A DNA stretch of 64,000 nucleotides, from contig NZ_JBGCCU010000008.1 of assembly GCF_041261445.1 (NCBI RefSeq), positions 1 through 64,000 of the forward strand. Direction: 5' to 3'. Each line of letters opens with the position of its first letter. Positions within the stretch are counted from its first letter, which is position 1. Below, piece by piece: positions 18,605-26,661 of the stretch. The stretch comes from Catenulispora sp. EB89. Lineage in GTDB: Bacteria; Actinomycetota; Actinomycetes; Streptomycetales; Catenulisporaceae. The position numbers and the translations under genes were made by a program. The notes beneath the pieces were generated by a model. That model worked only from the letters and a program-made list of their open reading frames with translations, did no database searches and was not told the origin of the DNA.

Positions 18605-19827
18605 TGCACACCACTGTCGGTATCGTCGGCGCCGGTCCCGCCGGCCTGCTCCTGGCGCGGCTCCTGCATAACGCGGGCATCGACTCCGTGGTGCTGGAGG
18701 CGCGCGACCGCGACTACGTCGAGCAGCGGCAGCGTGCCGGGATCCTCGAACAGGTCACGGTGGACGCCCTGCGCTCCGCCGGGGCCGGGGCGCGCATGGA
18801 CCGCGAAGGCATCGTGCACCACGGCATCGAACTCCGCTTCGACGGCCGGTCCCACCGCATCGACTTCCCCGGCCTGGCCGACGGCCGCACCGTCATGGTC
18901 TACGCGCAGACCGAGATGGTCAAAGACCTGATAGCACTGCACCTCGCTGAGGGCGGGCCGTTGTTGTTCGAGGCCGAGGTCCTGGCCGTCGACCAGCGCG
19001 CCGGCCAACAGCTCGCTGACCAGCAGCTCGCTGACCAGCCCGACGGCGCGCCGGCCAGCGTCCGCTACCGTCACCAGGGCCGCGAGCAGATCCTCACCTG
19101 CGACTGGATCGTCGGCTGCGACGGCTTCCACGGCGTCGTCAAGAACGCCATCCCGGAGAGCCTGCGGCGTACCTACGAGCGCGAGTACCCGTACTCCTGG
19201 CTCGGGATCCTCGCCGACGCGCCGCCGGTCTACGACGAGCTGATCTACGCGCACTCCGACCGCGGCTTCGCACTCGCGTCGATGCGCTCCGCGACCGTCA
19301 GCCGCCTGTATCTCCAGGTCCCCACCAACACCGACCCGGCCGACTGGCCCGACGACCGGATCTGGGACGAACTCGACCGGCGGTTCGCGCTCCGCGACCA
19401 CCCCGCCTGGCACCTGACCCGCGGCCCGATCACCGCCAAATCGGTACTGCCGATGCGCAGCCACGTCACCGAACCGATGCGCCACCACCGCCTCCTGCTG
19501 GCCGGCGACGCGGCCCACATCGTCCCCCCGACCGGCGCCAAAGGCCTGAACCTCGCCGCCGCCGACGTCATCGTCCTGGCCCGCGCCCTCACCCGCCTGC
19601 ACCGAACCGGTTCGACGGACCTGCTCGACACCTACTCCGACACCTGCCTGGAGCGCATCTGGCGCGCCGAGCACTTCTCGCACTTCATGACCACGACCCT
19701 GCACGCGGACCCGGCCCAGCCCGCCTTCGACACCCGGCTACAGCTGTCGCAGCTCGCCCGCATCGCCGCGTCGCCGCACGCATCCGCGGAGCTGGCGCAG
19801 AACTACGTCGGCGTCCCGATCGTGTGA
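18604..19827 (+). CDS. pobA: 4-hydroxybenzoate 3-monooxygenase
   Basis: 407 aa, class A flavoprotein hydroxylase that converts 4-hydroxybenzoate to protocatechuate with NAD(P)H and O2, feeding the pca enzymes encoded upstream. FAD-binding GXGXXG is 'VGIVGAGPAGLLLARLL', the DG motif is 'DWIVGCDGFHG', and the GD motif is 'LLLAGDAAHIVPPTGAKGLN', which is the classical PobA sequence around the flavin; substrate-side 'QRAGILEQ' is also conserved. A small Gln/Leu/Ala/Asp duplication (QQLADQQLADQ) near residue 140 comes from a short DNA repeat. Last gene of the overlapping operon. Confidence 0.94.
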   Translation: MHTTVGIVGAGPAGLLLARLLHNAGIDSVVLEARDRDYVEQRQRAGILEQVTVDALRSAGAGARMDREGIVHHGIELRFDGRSHRIDFPGLADGRTVMVYAQTEMVKDLIALHLAEGGPLLFEAEVLAVDQRAGQQLADQQLADQPDGAPASVRYRHQGREQILTCDWIVGCDGFHGVVKNAIPESLRRTYEREYPYSWLGILADAPPVYDELIYAHSDRGFALASMRSATVSRLYLQVPTNTDPADWPDDRIWDELDRRFALRDHPAWHLTRGPITAKSVLPMRSHVTEPMRHHRLLLAGDAAHIVPPTGAKGLNLAAADVIVLARALTRLHRTGSTDLLDTYSDTCLERIWRAEHFSHFMTTTLHADPAQPAFDTRLQLSQLARIAASPHASAELAQNYVGVPIV

Positions 19828-20227
19828 GCCGGGCCGGATGACCTGACGCTTCAGGCGGGTTCGACCGTCGGCTGACAGGCCAGGTCCGCCGACAGGATCG
19901 AGAGCGTGCCCGGCGGCAGCCCGGCCTCACCGACCGACGAGACGCTGATCGGCATGCCGTTCTGCATGCTGACGCGACGCGCGATCTCCTCGCCGCGTCG
20001 GGCTATCTGGCGGTAGTCCAGCTCGACCGGACCTCGGCCGTGAGGGCATGGTGGCCAGCGGTTACACCCGCGGCTGCGGCATCGCCCCGCTGGTGACTGA
20101 AGGCGCCACCCGGGACTCCGACGACGTGGCCGAGGCGACCCGACGAAAGGCGTCGGCCCCGCTTGGCAGCAGGACCGACGCCCAGGTCGCCTGTTGAGGC
20201 TCCTGCGACAGTGTCAGCAGGCTGCTT
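19828..20227. other. 400-bp stretch without an intact gene, possible degraded coding DNA
   Basis: On the minus strand, codons leading to the TGA at 19851-19853 read like a genuine protein C-terminus (…SVSSVGEAGLPPGTLSILS… ending in VEPA), but the frame loses coding character upstream of about 20040 and no start is found. On the plus strand 20048-20197 a 49-codon frame (MVASGYTRGCGIAPL…) is open with no clear ribosome site. Both look like remnants of genes that were lost. Confidence 0.35.
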
Positions 20228-20749
20228 TCAGCAGGCTGCGCCCCACGAAGCGGAGGCGGCGTTGTACCAGATCGACTGTCCGTATCCGGGTCGTCCGGCC
20301 CCCTTGTTGAACGTCAGGTTGGGGGAGGTCGGCTGCCCGTAGGTGTAGCCGGGCGGAATGCAGAAGTAGGCGCCGGAGTAGTTCGGGCTGTAGTAGAGGT
20401 GGATCCAGTCACAGCCGGCGCAGGGGTAGCCGTAGTTGGCGACCAGGTAGTCCGTGTTCCGGCAGTTGCCGAGATCGGGAGCGTTGCCGGCCCACTGGCA
20501 GCGGCTCCCGTTGTGGCCGTTCCACGCGTAGAAGTTGCCGTCGGCGCACGCGTACGGCGAACCGCCGCAGGGATTGCTGACGGCCGGTGTCACCGCGGCC
20601 GACGTCACCGCTGCCGGTGCCACCGCCTTCGCGGCCACCACGGCCGCCGTCGTGGCCGGCGCGGCCTGTGCCCCCGCAGGCGCCGCCGGCAGGAAGCTGA
20701 GCAGCGCAAAGAGCACCGCTGCCAGGCCGATCACTCGTTTCTTCGTCAT
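20228..20749 (-). CDS. small secreted Cys-rich protein, resembling peptidase inhibitor family I36
   Basis: 173 aa from the second Met; a GGGAG site lies 9 nt before this ATG, whereas the first Met directly abuts it. Signal peptide: MTKKRVIG, hydrophobic core, cleavage probably at AGA-QA near residue 28. An Ala/Val/Thr linker follows to about residue 60, then a mature domain with eight Cys, compatible with four disulfides. 'GNFYAWNGHNGSRCQW' and 'YYSPNYSGAYFCIPPG…YGQSIWYNAASASWG' resemble the beta-gamma-crystallin-like fold of Streptomyces I36 metalloproteinase inhibitors, in two related halves. The family assignment is tentative; secretion is well supported. Transcribed alone. Confidence 0.7.
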   Translation of the reverse strand: MTKKRVIGLAAVLFALLSFLPAAPAGAQAAPATTAAVVAAKAVAPAAVTSAAVTPAVSNPCGGSPYACADGNFYAWNGHNGSRCQWAGNAPDLGNCRNTDYLVANYGYPCAGCDWIHLYYSPNYSGAYFCIPPGYTYGQPTSPNLTFNKGAGRPGYGQSIWYNAASASWGAAC

Positions 20750-20983
20750 GTTCACCATCTCCCGCCCCGTCGGGCATTGGTTGTCAAAACTGAGACCTAC
20801 CCTTCGTGACGGCTTGTGTCACCCCTGATACAGGGTGAATCAAGGAATATGGCTTGGAATCGCCATCGGCGGGTGCTGATCATGACGAATCCGGAAGCAG
20901 CGACCTTAGCGTGGCGGAGCGACCCTTAGCGCAACGCATCGGGCAGCCGGGTCCGGGCAGGTGACGGCCCGGCCGCGGACCGA

Positions 20984-22588
20984 TCAGGCCGGCGAGCCGC
21001 CGCCGTCGCCTCCGACGATGGCGCGCGCGACCGCACGGCCGGACCCACCGCTCACCGCAGGCCCAGGCCAGGTCGCGGCGCCGATCATCCACAGCCCCGG
21101 CACCGCGGTGCGATAGCCGCCGCCGTGGGCCGGAATCGGCCGCTGGACGAGCCCCTGCGCCAGCGAGTTCTCCCCGGCGCCGTGATCCCCGGGACCCGCG
21201 TTCGGGCTGGCCTTGGCCAGGTCGGCGGGGGTGGTGATGTGTCGTTCGAGCACCGTCCCGGTCAAGCCCGGCAGATGCGCCTCGGCCTCGGCGAGTACGC
21301 GGTCGGCGAAAGCCTCGGCGGTCGATGCGGACCAGCCCTCGACGCCCCGCGCCGATCCGGCGGCGTCCCCGATCGGCGACAGCGGCGCGTCCAGCACCTG
21401 GATCCGCACGACGGCCTTGCCCTCGGGCGCCCGGCTCGCGTCGACGGCCGTCGGCTCGTGCCAGGAGAGCGACGGATGCTCGGGCAACAGCCCGGCCTCC
21501 GCCTGCCGTACCGACACGACCAGTTCGTCCAGGCCGCGTCCCAGATTGATCGCGCCGCCGGCGTCCAGGCGGGGATCGGTGAAGTGCGGCCTGGCAGAAA
21601 GTGCGAGGTTCAGCTGGAAACAACCGCGCCTGAACCGGTATCCCGCCGCCTGCTCCCTGACCCCGGCGGGCACCCCCGCCGCATTGCGCAGCAACCTTCC
21701 ATACAGATTGTCGGGCGTGACGGACGCGATGACCGCCTGCCCGGCCGTCACGACCGCTCCGGACCCGGTACGGACCGCCGTGGCGCGGCCGCCGTCGACC
21801 AGGATCTCCTCGACGTCCACATCGCAGAACACTTCACCGCCCCGCTCGACCACCAGCCCGGTGAGCGCGTCGGCGAGCCGGCCGCTGCCGCCGACCGGCG
21901 CCGGATTGCCGCCGGCCATCATCCCCAGGGCGAACACCGTCCACAGCGCCCCGGCCGGGTCCTCCGGGCCGATGCCCAGGTGCAGCGGCCACGGCGCGGC
22001 CAGCAGGCGGAACTCCTCCGTGACGAAGAACCGGCGCACGAGGTCCTGCGTGCTGCCGCTGAGCAGCTGCGTGAACGGCAGTGCGCTGTCTCGTCCGCTC
22101 GTCACCAGGCCGGCCAACGTGGCCTGGGCCGCCGGCGTGTCCAGACCGTCGCCGAGCAGTTCCATGAGCCCCGGGAAGTACGGCCCGGCCCCGGCGAACA
22201 GGGACGACCAACCCGCGCTCTCGCCGAGGCGGTCCAGCTCCTTCGCCACTTCCTGCTGATCGACTGGTAGTACCGCGGTGCGGCCGTCGTGCAGCGACGC
22301 GCCGGTGGCCAGTGGCGCGGTGACGTAGTCGAGCCCGTGCCGCTTCAAGTCCGCGCCGAGCTCGACCCAGGCCGGGCCGCCGACGAAGGCCGGATGCAGC
22401 GCCGAGTAGAGATCGTGGTGGAAGCCCGGCGCGCCGAGTTCGGCGGTCCGGACCCAGCCGCCGGGCTGGGCCATCTGGTCGAGCAGCACTACGCTGCGCC
22501 CGGCTTCGAGCAGATACGCGGCGGCCACCAACGCGTTGTGGCCGGCGCCGACGAAGACCACGTCAGCGCGCTTGGGAAGGTCGTTCAC
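20984..22588 (-). CDS. FAD-dependent oxidoreductase, phytoene-desaturase (CrtI/PYROXD2)-like
   Basis: 534 aa. The N-terminal dinucleotide-binding motif is 'DVVFVGAGHNALVAAAYL', followed by 'LLDQMAQPGGWVRTAEL', the typical GG-doublet of the CrtI/amine-oxidase superfamily. A second conserved block, 'GGSGRLADALTGLVVERGG', binds the FAD in mid-protein, and the C-terminal FAD block 'AVPGLWMIGAATWPGPAVSGGSG' is intact. No carotenoid genes (crtB, crtE, crtY) are present nearby, so carotenoid synthesis is not implied; the PYROXD2-like branch is a general 'NAD(P)/FAD-dependent oxidoreductase' group with unknown substrates. Transcribed alone. Confidence 0.85.
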   Translation of the reverse strand: MNDLPKRADVVFVGAGHNALVAAAYLLEAGRSVVLLDQMAQPGGWVRTAELGAPGFHHDLYSALHPAFVGGPAWVELGADLKRHGLDYVTAPLATGASLHDGRTAVLPVDQQEVAKELDRLGESAGWSSLFAGAGPYFPGLMELLGDGLDTPAAQATLAGLVTSGRDSALPFTQLLSGSTQDLVRRFFVTEEFRLLAAPWPLHLGIGPEDPAGALWTVFALGMMAGGNPAPVGGSGRLADALTGLVVERGGEVFCDVDVEEILVDGGRATAVRTGSGAVVTAGQAVIASVTPDNLYGRLLRNAAGVPAGVREQAAGYRFRRGCFQLNLALSARPHFTDPRLDAGGAINLGRGLDELVVSVRQAEAGLLPEHPSLSWHEPTAVDASRAPEGKAVVRIQVLDAPLSPIGDAAGSARGVEGWSASTAEAFADRVLAEAEAHLPGLTGTVLERHITTPADLAKASPNAGPGDHGAGENSLAQGLVQRPIPAHGGGYRTAVPGLWMIGAATWPGPAVSGGSGRAVARAIVGGDGGGSPA

Positions 22589-22853
22589 TCGCTTTGCTCC
22601 CTGCGGTCGGCAGTACTCACGCGAGCGAACGTAGGCGGATCGAGCCGCGCTGCGCGCGCCGATGACCGGTCAGTGGTCAGCGTAAGCGCCGGACTGCGAC
22701 CGGTCCAACGTGTGCGCGATCCGGCGCGCCGTCTCGCGGGTCGCGGCTACGAACGGGTCGGACCGGCCCTGGCCGCCCGGGAGCGGTTCCCGTGTCCGAC
22801 CACCTCGGTAAGCTGGACATCTCTGCGGGGTGGACGCGGGATCAGGGGGCGGG

Positions 22854-24113
22854 ATGGGTCAGGGCGGTCTTCTCGGGAAGTTGTTCGGGCGGAAGGGTAC
22901 CGGGGCTGATTCCCGGGCCGGTTCACGGACGCAGACGTCGACGCAGAGCAGCGCATCGTCGCGCGAAAGCCTGCCGCAGCCACGTGTTCAGGACGCCGTC
23001 CCGTCGCTGACGATCGTCAGCTGGGATCGGGACGAGGCGCTGCGGCGCGTCCTCGGCGCCGCGGCCGACGACCTCGCCGTCAGGCAGGTCCTCGACCTCT
23101 GCGACACTCTGCGCGGTCCGATGCCGCCGGGTTCCTGGCGCGAGCAGATGGCGGCGCTCCTCGCCGACAACGCCGCCGGCGTCGCCGCGCTGCGGACGAT
23201 CGCGCTGTGCGAGACGCCGTTCGACGACCCGGGAGCCGACCATCGCGTCTCGTTCGCGCGCGCCGTGGTGTGGGCGGTCGGCCTGACCGAGCCCGGTGAC
23301 GCCGTCGCGCTGCTCGTCCGCGTCACCGACCTGTACGGGGAGCCGGGGCGCGGCCGCGACTACCGCTCCGTGGCGCTCGCCGCGGTCGAGGCGCTGGGCG
23401 GGATCGGCGGTGAGCGCGCGCTGCCGGCGCTGCGGCAGCTCAAGGCGCAGGCCAGGCTCAGTGCCGTTCGCCGGGCCGCGTCCCAGGAACTCGATCAGAC
23501 CCTGGGGGCGGAGAACCTTTCGCGCGCCGACGTCCCCGAGTGGCAGGCCGAGGACTTCCAGCTCGACCGCGACGGCCAGCGCGTCATCGAGCTCGACCAC
23601 GGCTACACGGCGACGATCCAGCTGGCGGTCGACGGAGCCGTCACCTGGTTCTACCGCGGCCCGACCGGGCAGCGGCTGCCCAACAAGCCGTCGAGCCTGC
23701 GCGCCGACCGGGCCCGCGAGGCGGTCGAGCTCGCGGGGAACCTCCAGACCGTCGTCTACGCCGAGCGCTTCCGCCTCAAGCAGCTGATGAAGGACCAGCG
23801 GACCCTGACATACGAGGACTGGATGGAGTTCTACCTCGGCAACCGGGTCACCGGACGGCTGTGCCGGGGGCTGGTCTGGGAGTCGTCGATCGACGGCGGC
23901 GAGCACTGGCAGCGGTTCCTGCCGACGTGGAGCGCACGCCGCGAGGCGTGGCTGCGGCTCGGCGAGGACGGCGTCACGCACGACATCGCGGAGGAGTCGC
24001 AGGCCCGCATCGTCCTGCAGAAGCACCTCACCGCAGCCGAGACGCGTGCTTGGGGCTCACGGCTCCGGGTGCTCCGGCTGACGCAGCCGTTCAAGCAGCT
24101 GGATCGGCGGTGA
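22854..24113 (+). CDS. HEAT-like / DUF4132 protein, apparently truncated at the C-terminus
   Basis: 419 aa from the ATG at 22854 (an in-frame GTG at 22830 is an alternative). Residues 1-55 are Gly/Ser-rich. About residues 60-230 form HEAT-like helices ('RSVALAAVEALGGIGGERALPALRQLK'). From about 250 the protein matches the start of DUF4132: 'LDHGYTATIQLAVDGAVTWFYRGPTG', 'LRADRAREAVELAGNLQTVV', 'YLGNRVTGRLCRGLVWE'. DUF4132 proteins normally continue for several hundred residues after a conserved 'PFKQ…REVY' block, but this one stops right at 'TQPFKQLDRR'. The 3' end overlaps the convergent membrane-protein gene by 23 nt, suggesting loss of the distal part by rearrangement. Confidence 0.7.
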   Translation: MGQGGLLGKLFGRKGTGADSRAGSRTQTSTQSSASSRESLPQPRVQDAVPSLTIVSWDRDEALRRVLGAAADDLAVRQVLDLCDTLRGPMPPGSWREQMAALLADNAAGVAALRTIALCETPFDDPGADHRVSFARAVVWAVGLTEPGDAVALLVRVTDLYGEPGRGRDYRSVALAAVEALGGIGGERALPALRQLKAQARLSAVRRAASQELDQTLGAENLSRADVPEWQAEDFQLDRDGQRVIELDHGYTATIQLAVDGAVTWFYRGPTGQRLPNKPSSLRADRAREAVELAGNLQTVVYAERFRLKQLMKDQRTLTYEDWMEFYLGNRVTGRLCRGLVWESSIDGGEHWQRFLPTWSARREAWLRLGEDGVTHDIAEESQARIVLQKHLTAAETRAWGSRLRVLRLTQPFKQLDRR

Positions 24114-24672
24114 CCTGCGCCAGCCGATAGGCGACGGACGGGATGATGACGGCCGCCGCCAGCAGGTGCGCGACCGCCAGGACCAGCTTCGTCGAGACGG
24201 CGGTGTCCGCGGCGGTGCCCGGGATCAGGAGCGACAGGAAGGTCAGCGGCACCGTGAGCCGCACGTAGAGCCGCGCCGGTCGCCGCGAGAAGCGGGCGAC
24301 GGCGGCGGTGACGAAGGTGAACCAGAAGACCACCACCATCGTTCCCAGCGCGAACATGCCCACCGTGATCGCCGTGGCGTGGGGGGAGCCGAGCCCGGCG
24401 GCCTTCATCGGGACGCCGGCGGCGCGGGCGGCCAGTCCCCAGATCTCGGTGACGACACCGGCGGCCAGGCCCGACAGGTAGCTCACCTGCCATACCGGTC
24501 GGCCGGCCAGGAAAGCCGTCACCGCGGTCGGCGGCGGTACGCGCTGCGCGGAGGCGGTGCTGCTGCCGGTGGTCGTGCTGAGGCCTGTGGTGTTGCTCGT
24601 GGCGGCGCTCGTGCTGGTACTCGTGCCCGTGCTGGTGCTCGTGGTGTTGGTGGTGCTGCTCTGACCGGCCAT
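24091..24672 (-). CDS. DUF6069-type small integral membrane protein
   Basis: 193 aa from the ATG at 24672, which has a GGAGG site 6 nt upstream. Residues 1-60 are Ser/Thr/Gly-rich and disordered, encoded by short repeats. Four hydrophobic segments follow, beginning 'LSGLAAGVVTEIWGLAARAAGVP' and including 'MFALGTMVVVFWFTF', with basic loops (RFSRRPARLY). This arrangement matches the actinobacterial DUF6069 family, of unknown function. It is divergent from the DGPF/ECF sigma genes and its promoter carries the same 14-bp element, in mirror orientation, as that operon, so it is probably a member of the sigma regulon. Confidence 0.75.
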   Translation of the reverse strand: MAGQSSTTNTTSTSTGTSTSTSAATSNTTGLSTTTGSSTASAQRVPPPTAVTAFLAGRPVWQVSYLSGLAAGVVTEIWGLAARAAGVPMKAAGLGSPHATAITVGMFALGTMVVVFWFTFVTAAVARFSRRPARLYVRLTVPLTFLSLLIPGTAADTAVSTKLVLAVAHLLAAAVIIPSVAYRLAQVTADPAA

Positions 24673-24726
24673 GATGGTCCTCCGAGGCGTGGGTGGTGTC
24701 ACCTGTACAACGAGGCCGGTGTGCGG

Positions 24727-24781
24727 GTTCTCGACATCGCCCCGACACTGATCGCACAGTGGCCGCAGCGATGTCGAGAAC
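24727..24781. promoter_or_regulatory. paired divergent ECF42-type promoters
   Basis: GCGATGTCGAGAAC occurs on the plus strand at 24768-24781, and its exact reverse complement at 24727-24740. Each copy provides a TGTCGA -35 element; 17 nt beyond each lies a -10-like sequence (CGTC at 24795-24798 on plus, TCGT in the minus direction near 24711-24714). One promoter faces the DGPF/sigma operon, the other the DUF6069 gene. TGTCGA is the -35 class reported for ECF42 targets; the sigma factor encoded 500 bp away is the obvious candidate. Confidence 0.75.
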
Positions 24782-24852
24782 GGCCGGCCGGCTCCGTCGT
24801 CCCGGTGAAGGCACGTCACCGTGCGGACTGCCACCGACGAAAGGGGCACGTC

Positions 24853-25215
24853 ATGAAGTACCTGCTGATGATCTACGGCAACCAGGAGAAGTGGGACACC
24901 ATCCCGGCCGAGGACTGGCCGAAGGAGATCGCCAAGCAGGACGCCTGGAACAAGAAGTACATGGCGACCGGCGAACTGCTCGGCGGCTACGCGCTGCCCG
25001 ACGCTGAGGCGGCCCGGCAGGTCTCGCGCCGCGACGGCGCACCGGTGATCGTCGAGGGCCCCTACCTGGAGACGAAGGAGCACATGGCGACTTTCTACCT
25101 GGTCGACGTCGAGAGCGAGGAGCGGGCTTACGAGCTCGCGGCGGACATGCCCTGGGCCGATCTGAACCCGACCGAGGTGTGGCCGATCGTGCACGACAGC
25201 ACTCAGGACGCCTGA
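24853..25215 (+). CDS. DGPF (YCII-related) protein, ECF42 partner
   Basis: 120 aa, a small ferredoxin-like-fold YCII/DGPF protein: 'MKYLLMIYGNQEKW', 'LLGGYALPDAEAARQVSR', 'VIVEGPYLETKEHMATFYLV' (the place of the DGPFAETKE motif) and 'AADMPWADLNPTEVWPI'. Its biochemical role is unknown. Genes for such proteins are the hallmark neighbours and targets of ECF42 sigma factors; the sigma gene follows after 66 nt. An AAGGGG site lies 7 nt before the ATG, and the TGTCGA-type promoter is about 75 bp upstream. Confidence 0.88.
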   Translation: MKYLLMIYGNQEKWDTIPAEDWPKEIAKQDAWNKKYMATGELLGGYALPDAEAARQVSRRDGAPVIVEGPYLETKEHMATFYLVDVESEERAYELAADMPWADLNPTEVWPIVHDSTQDA

Positions 25216-25281
25216 GGACTGCGACGACTCGGCGCGGGTCCGCGACCACTGACGCACTGACGCACCGAGCAGGAGGCTGCC

Positions 25282-26541
25282 GTGACCAAGTCACCCCGTC
25301 CGGTCGCCGACCTGCTGCGCGACGAGGCGCCCCACGTCCTGGCCGCCCTGACCCGCGCCTACGGGCACTTCGACGCCTGCGAGGACGCCACCCAGGAGGC
25401 GCTGGTCAAGGCGGTCCGCGTGTGGACCGCCGAGGGCGTGCCGGAGCGGCCGCGCGGCTGGCTGGTCACCGTCGCCTCGCGGGTCCTCATCGACGCGCTG
25501 CGCTCGGACACCTCCCGCCGCCGGCGCGAGGACGCCCTGTACGCCGCCACGCCGCAGTCGGAGCTGCTCAGCCGCTCGGCGGACGCCGGGTTCGACGACG
25601 ACGAGCGCGGCGACCGCGACGACTCGCTGAAGCTGCTGTTCCTGTGCTGCCACCCGGCGCTGTCCATCGCCAGCCAGATCGCGCTGACACTGCGCGCTGT
25701 CGGCGGCCTGAGCACCGCGCAGATCGCCGCGGCGTTCCTCGTCCCGGAGTCGACGATGGCGCAGCGCATCAGCCGTGCCAAGGCGACGATCAGAGCCGAC
25801 GGCATCACCTTCGACCTGCCCGCCGAAGACGGCCCCGAACGACTGCGCGCCGTGCAGCACGTCCTGTACCTGATATTCAACGAGGGTTACACCGCGACCT
25901 CCGGAGAGCAGCTGACCGCACCGGACCTGTCGCAGGAGGCGATCAGGCTGACCCGGCTGCTGTGCCGCGCCGTGCCCGAGGACGCCGAGTCCGCGGGACT
26001 GCTGGCCCTGATGCTGCTCACCGAAGCCCGCCGCCCGGCCCGCACCGGCCCGGGCGGCGTGTTGATCCCGCTGGCCGACCAGGACCGCGGCCGGTGGCTG
26101 GCCGATCTGATCGAGGAGGGGACGGAACTACTCAGCCGCACACTGCCGCGCGGCCAGGCCGGACCTTTCCAGCTCCAGGCGGCGATCGCGGCCGTGCACG
26201 GCGAGGCTTCGACCGTCGACGCCACGGACTGGCCGCAGATCCTCGGCCTGTACGACGTCCTCGTGCAGGTGGCGCCGAGCCCGATCGCGCGGCTCAACCG
26301 GGCCGTGGCCGTCGCCATGGTGCACGGCCCGACCGCGGGCCTGGCCGCCGTCGAGCAGCTGCGCGCCGACCCGAAGCTGGCCCGCGGCCACCGGCTGCCG
26401 GCGGTGCGGGCCCACCTGCGCGAGCTGGCCGGCGACCACGAAGGCGCGATCGAGGACTACCGCCGCGCGGCCAAGCTCACCGCCAGCGGTCCCGAGCGGC
26501 GCTATCTTCTCGACCGGGCGGCGGGCATCAGTTCACGATGA
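25282..26541 (+). CDS. ECF42-type RNA polymerase sigma factor with C-terminal TPR extension
   Basis: 419 aa, starting at a GTG 8 nt after AGGAGG. Region 2 is at about residues 10-85 ('ALTRAYGHFDACEDATQEAL', 'WLVTVASRVLIDALR'), region 4 at about 110-170 ('IALTLRAVGGLSTAQIAAAF', 'AQRISRAKATIR'), and the remaining ~240 residues are the DUF6596/TPR-like extension ('HVLYLIFNEGYTATSGEQLT'). ECF42 factors lack an anti-sigma factor and need this extension for activity. Partner DGPF protein upstream in the same operon. Converges with the CWB2 protein gene. Confidence 0.92.
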   Translation: MTKSPRPVADLLRDEAPHVLAALTRAYGHFDACEDATQEALVKAVRVWTAEGVPERPRGWLVTVASRVLIDALRSDTSRRRREDALYAATPQSELLSRSADAGFDDDERGDRDDSLKLLFLCCHPALSIASQIALTLRAVGGLSTAQIAAAFLVPESTMAQRISRAKATIRADGITFDLPAEDGPERLRAVQHVLYLIFNEGYTATSGEQLTAPDLSQEAIRLTRLLCRAVPEDAESAGLLALMLLTEARRPARTGPGGVLIPLADQDRGRWLADLIEEGTELLSRTLPRGQAGPFQLQAAIAAVHGEASTVDATDWPQILGLYDVLVQVAPSPIARLNRAVAVAMVHGPTAGLAAVEQLRADPKLARGHRLPAVRAHLRELAGDHEGAIEDYRRAAKLTASGPERRYLLDRAAGISSR

Positions 26542-26623
26542 CCGGATCCGCTGGCCCGACGTTGCCGTCGACCGCTGCCGTCGAGATCATCGGCCGCGAC
26601 GTGAAGGGGCCGGACCCGCCCGC

Positions 26624-26655
26624 GAGCCAGACCAGCCCCGAGCCAGACCAGCCCC
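26624..26655 (+). repeat. 16-bp tandem duplication
   Basis: GAGCCAGACCAGCCCC occurs twice in direct succession in the 120-bp gap between the sigma gene and the convergent CWB2 gene. No function is evident. Confidence 0.7.
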
Positions 26656-26661
26656 GAGCCG

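Noticed and set aside
20984-22588. Carotenoid biosynthesis cluster based on the CrtI-like gene
   Set aside because: No other carotenoid genes adjoin it; the PYROXD2-like branch is common and unrelated to carotenoids.
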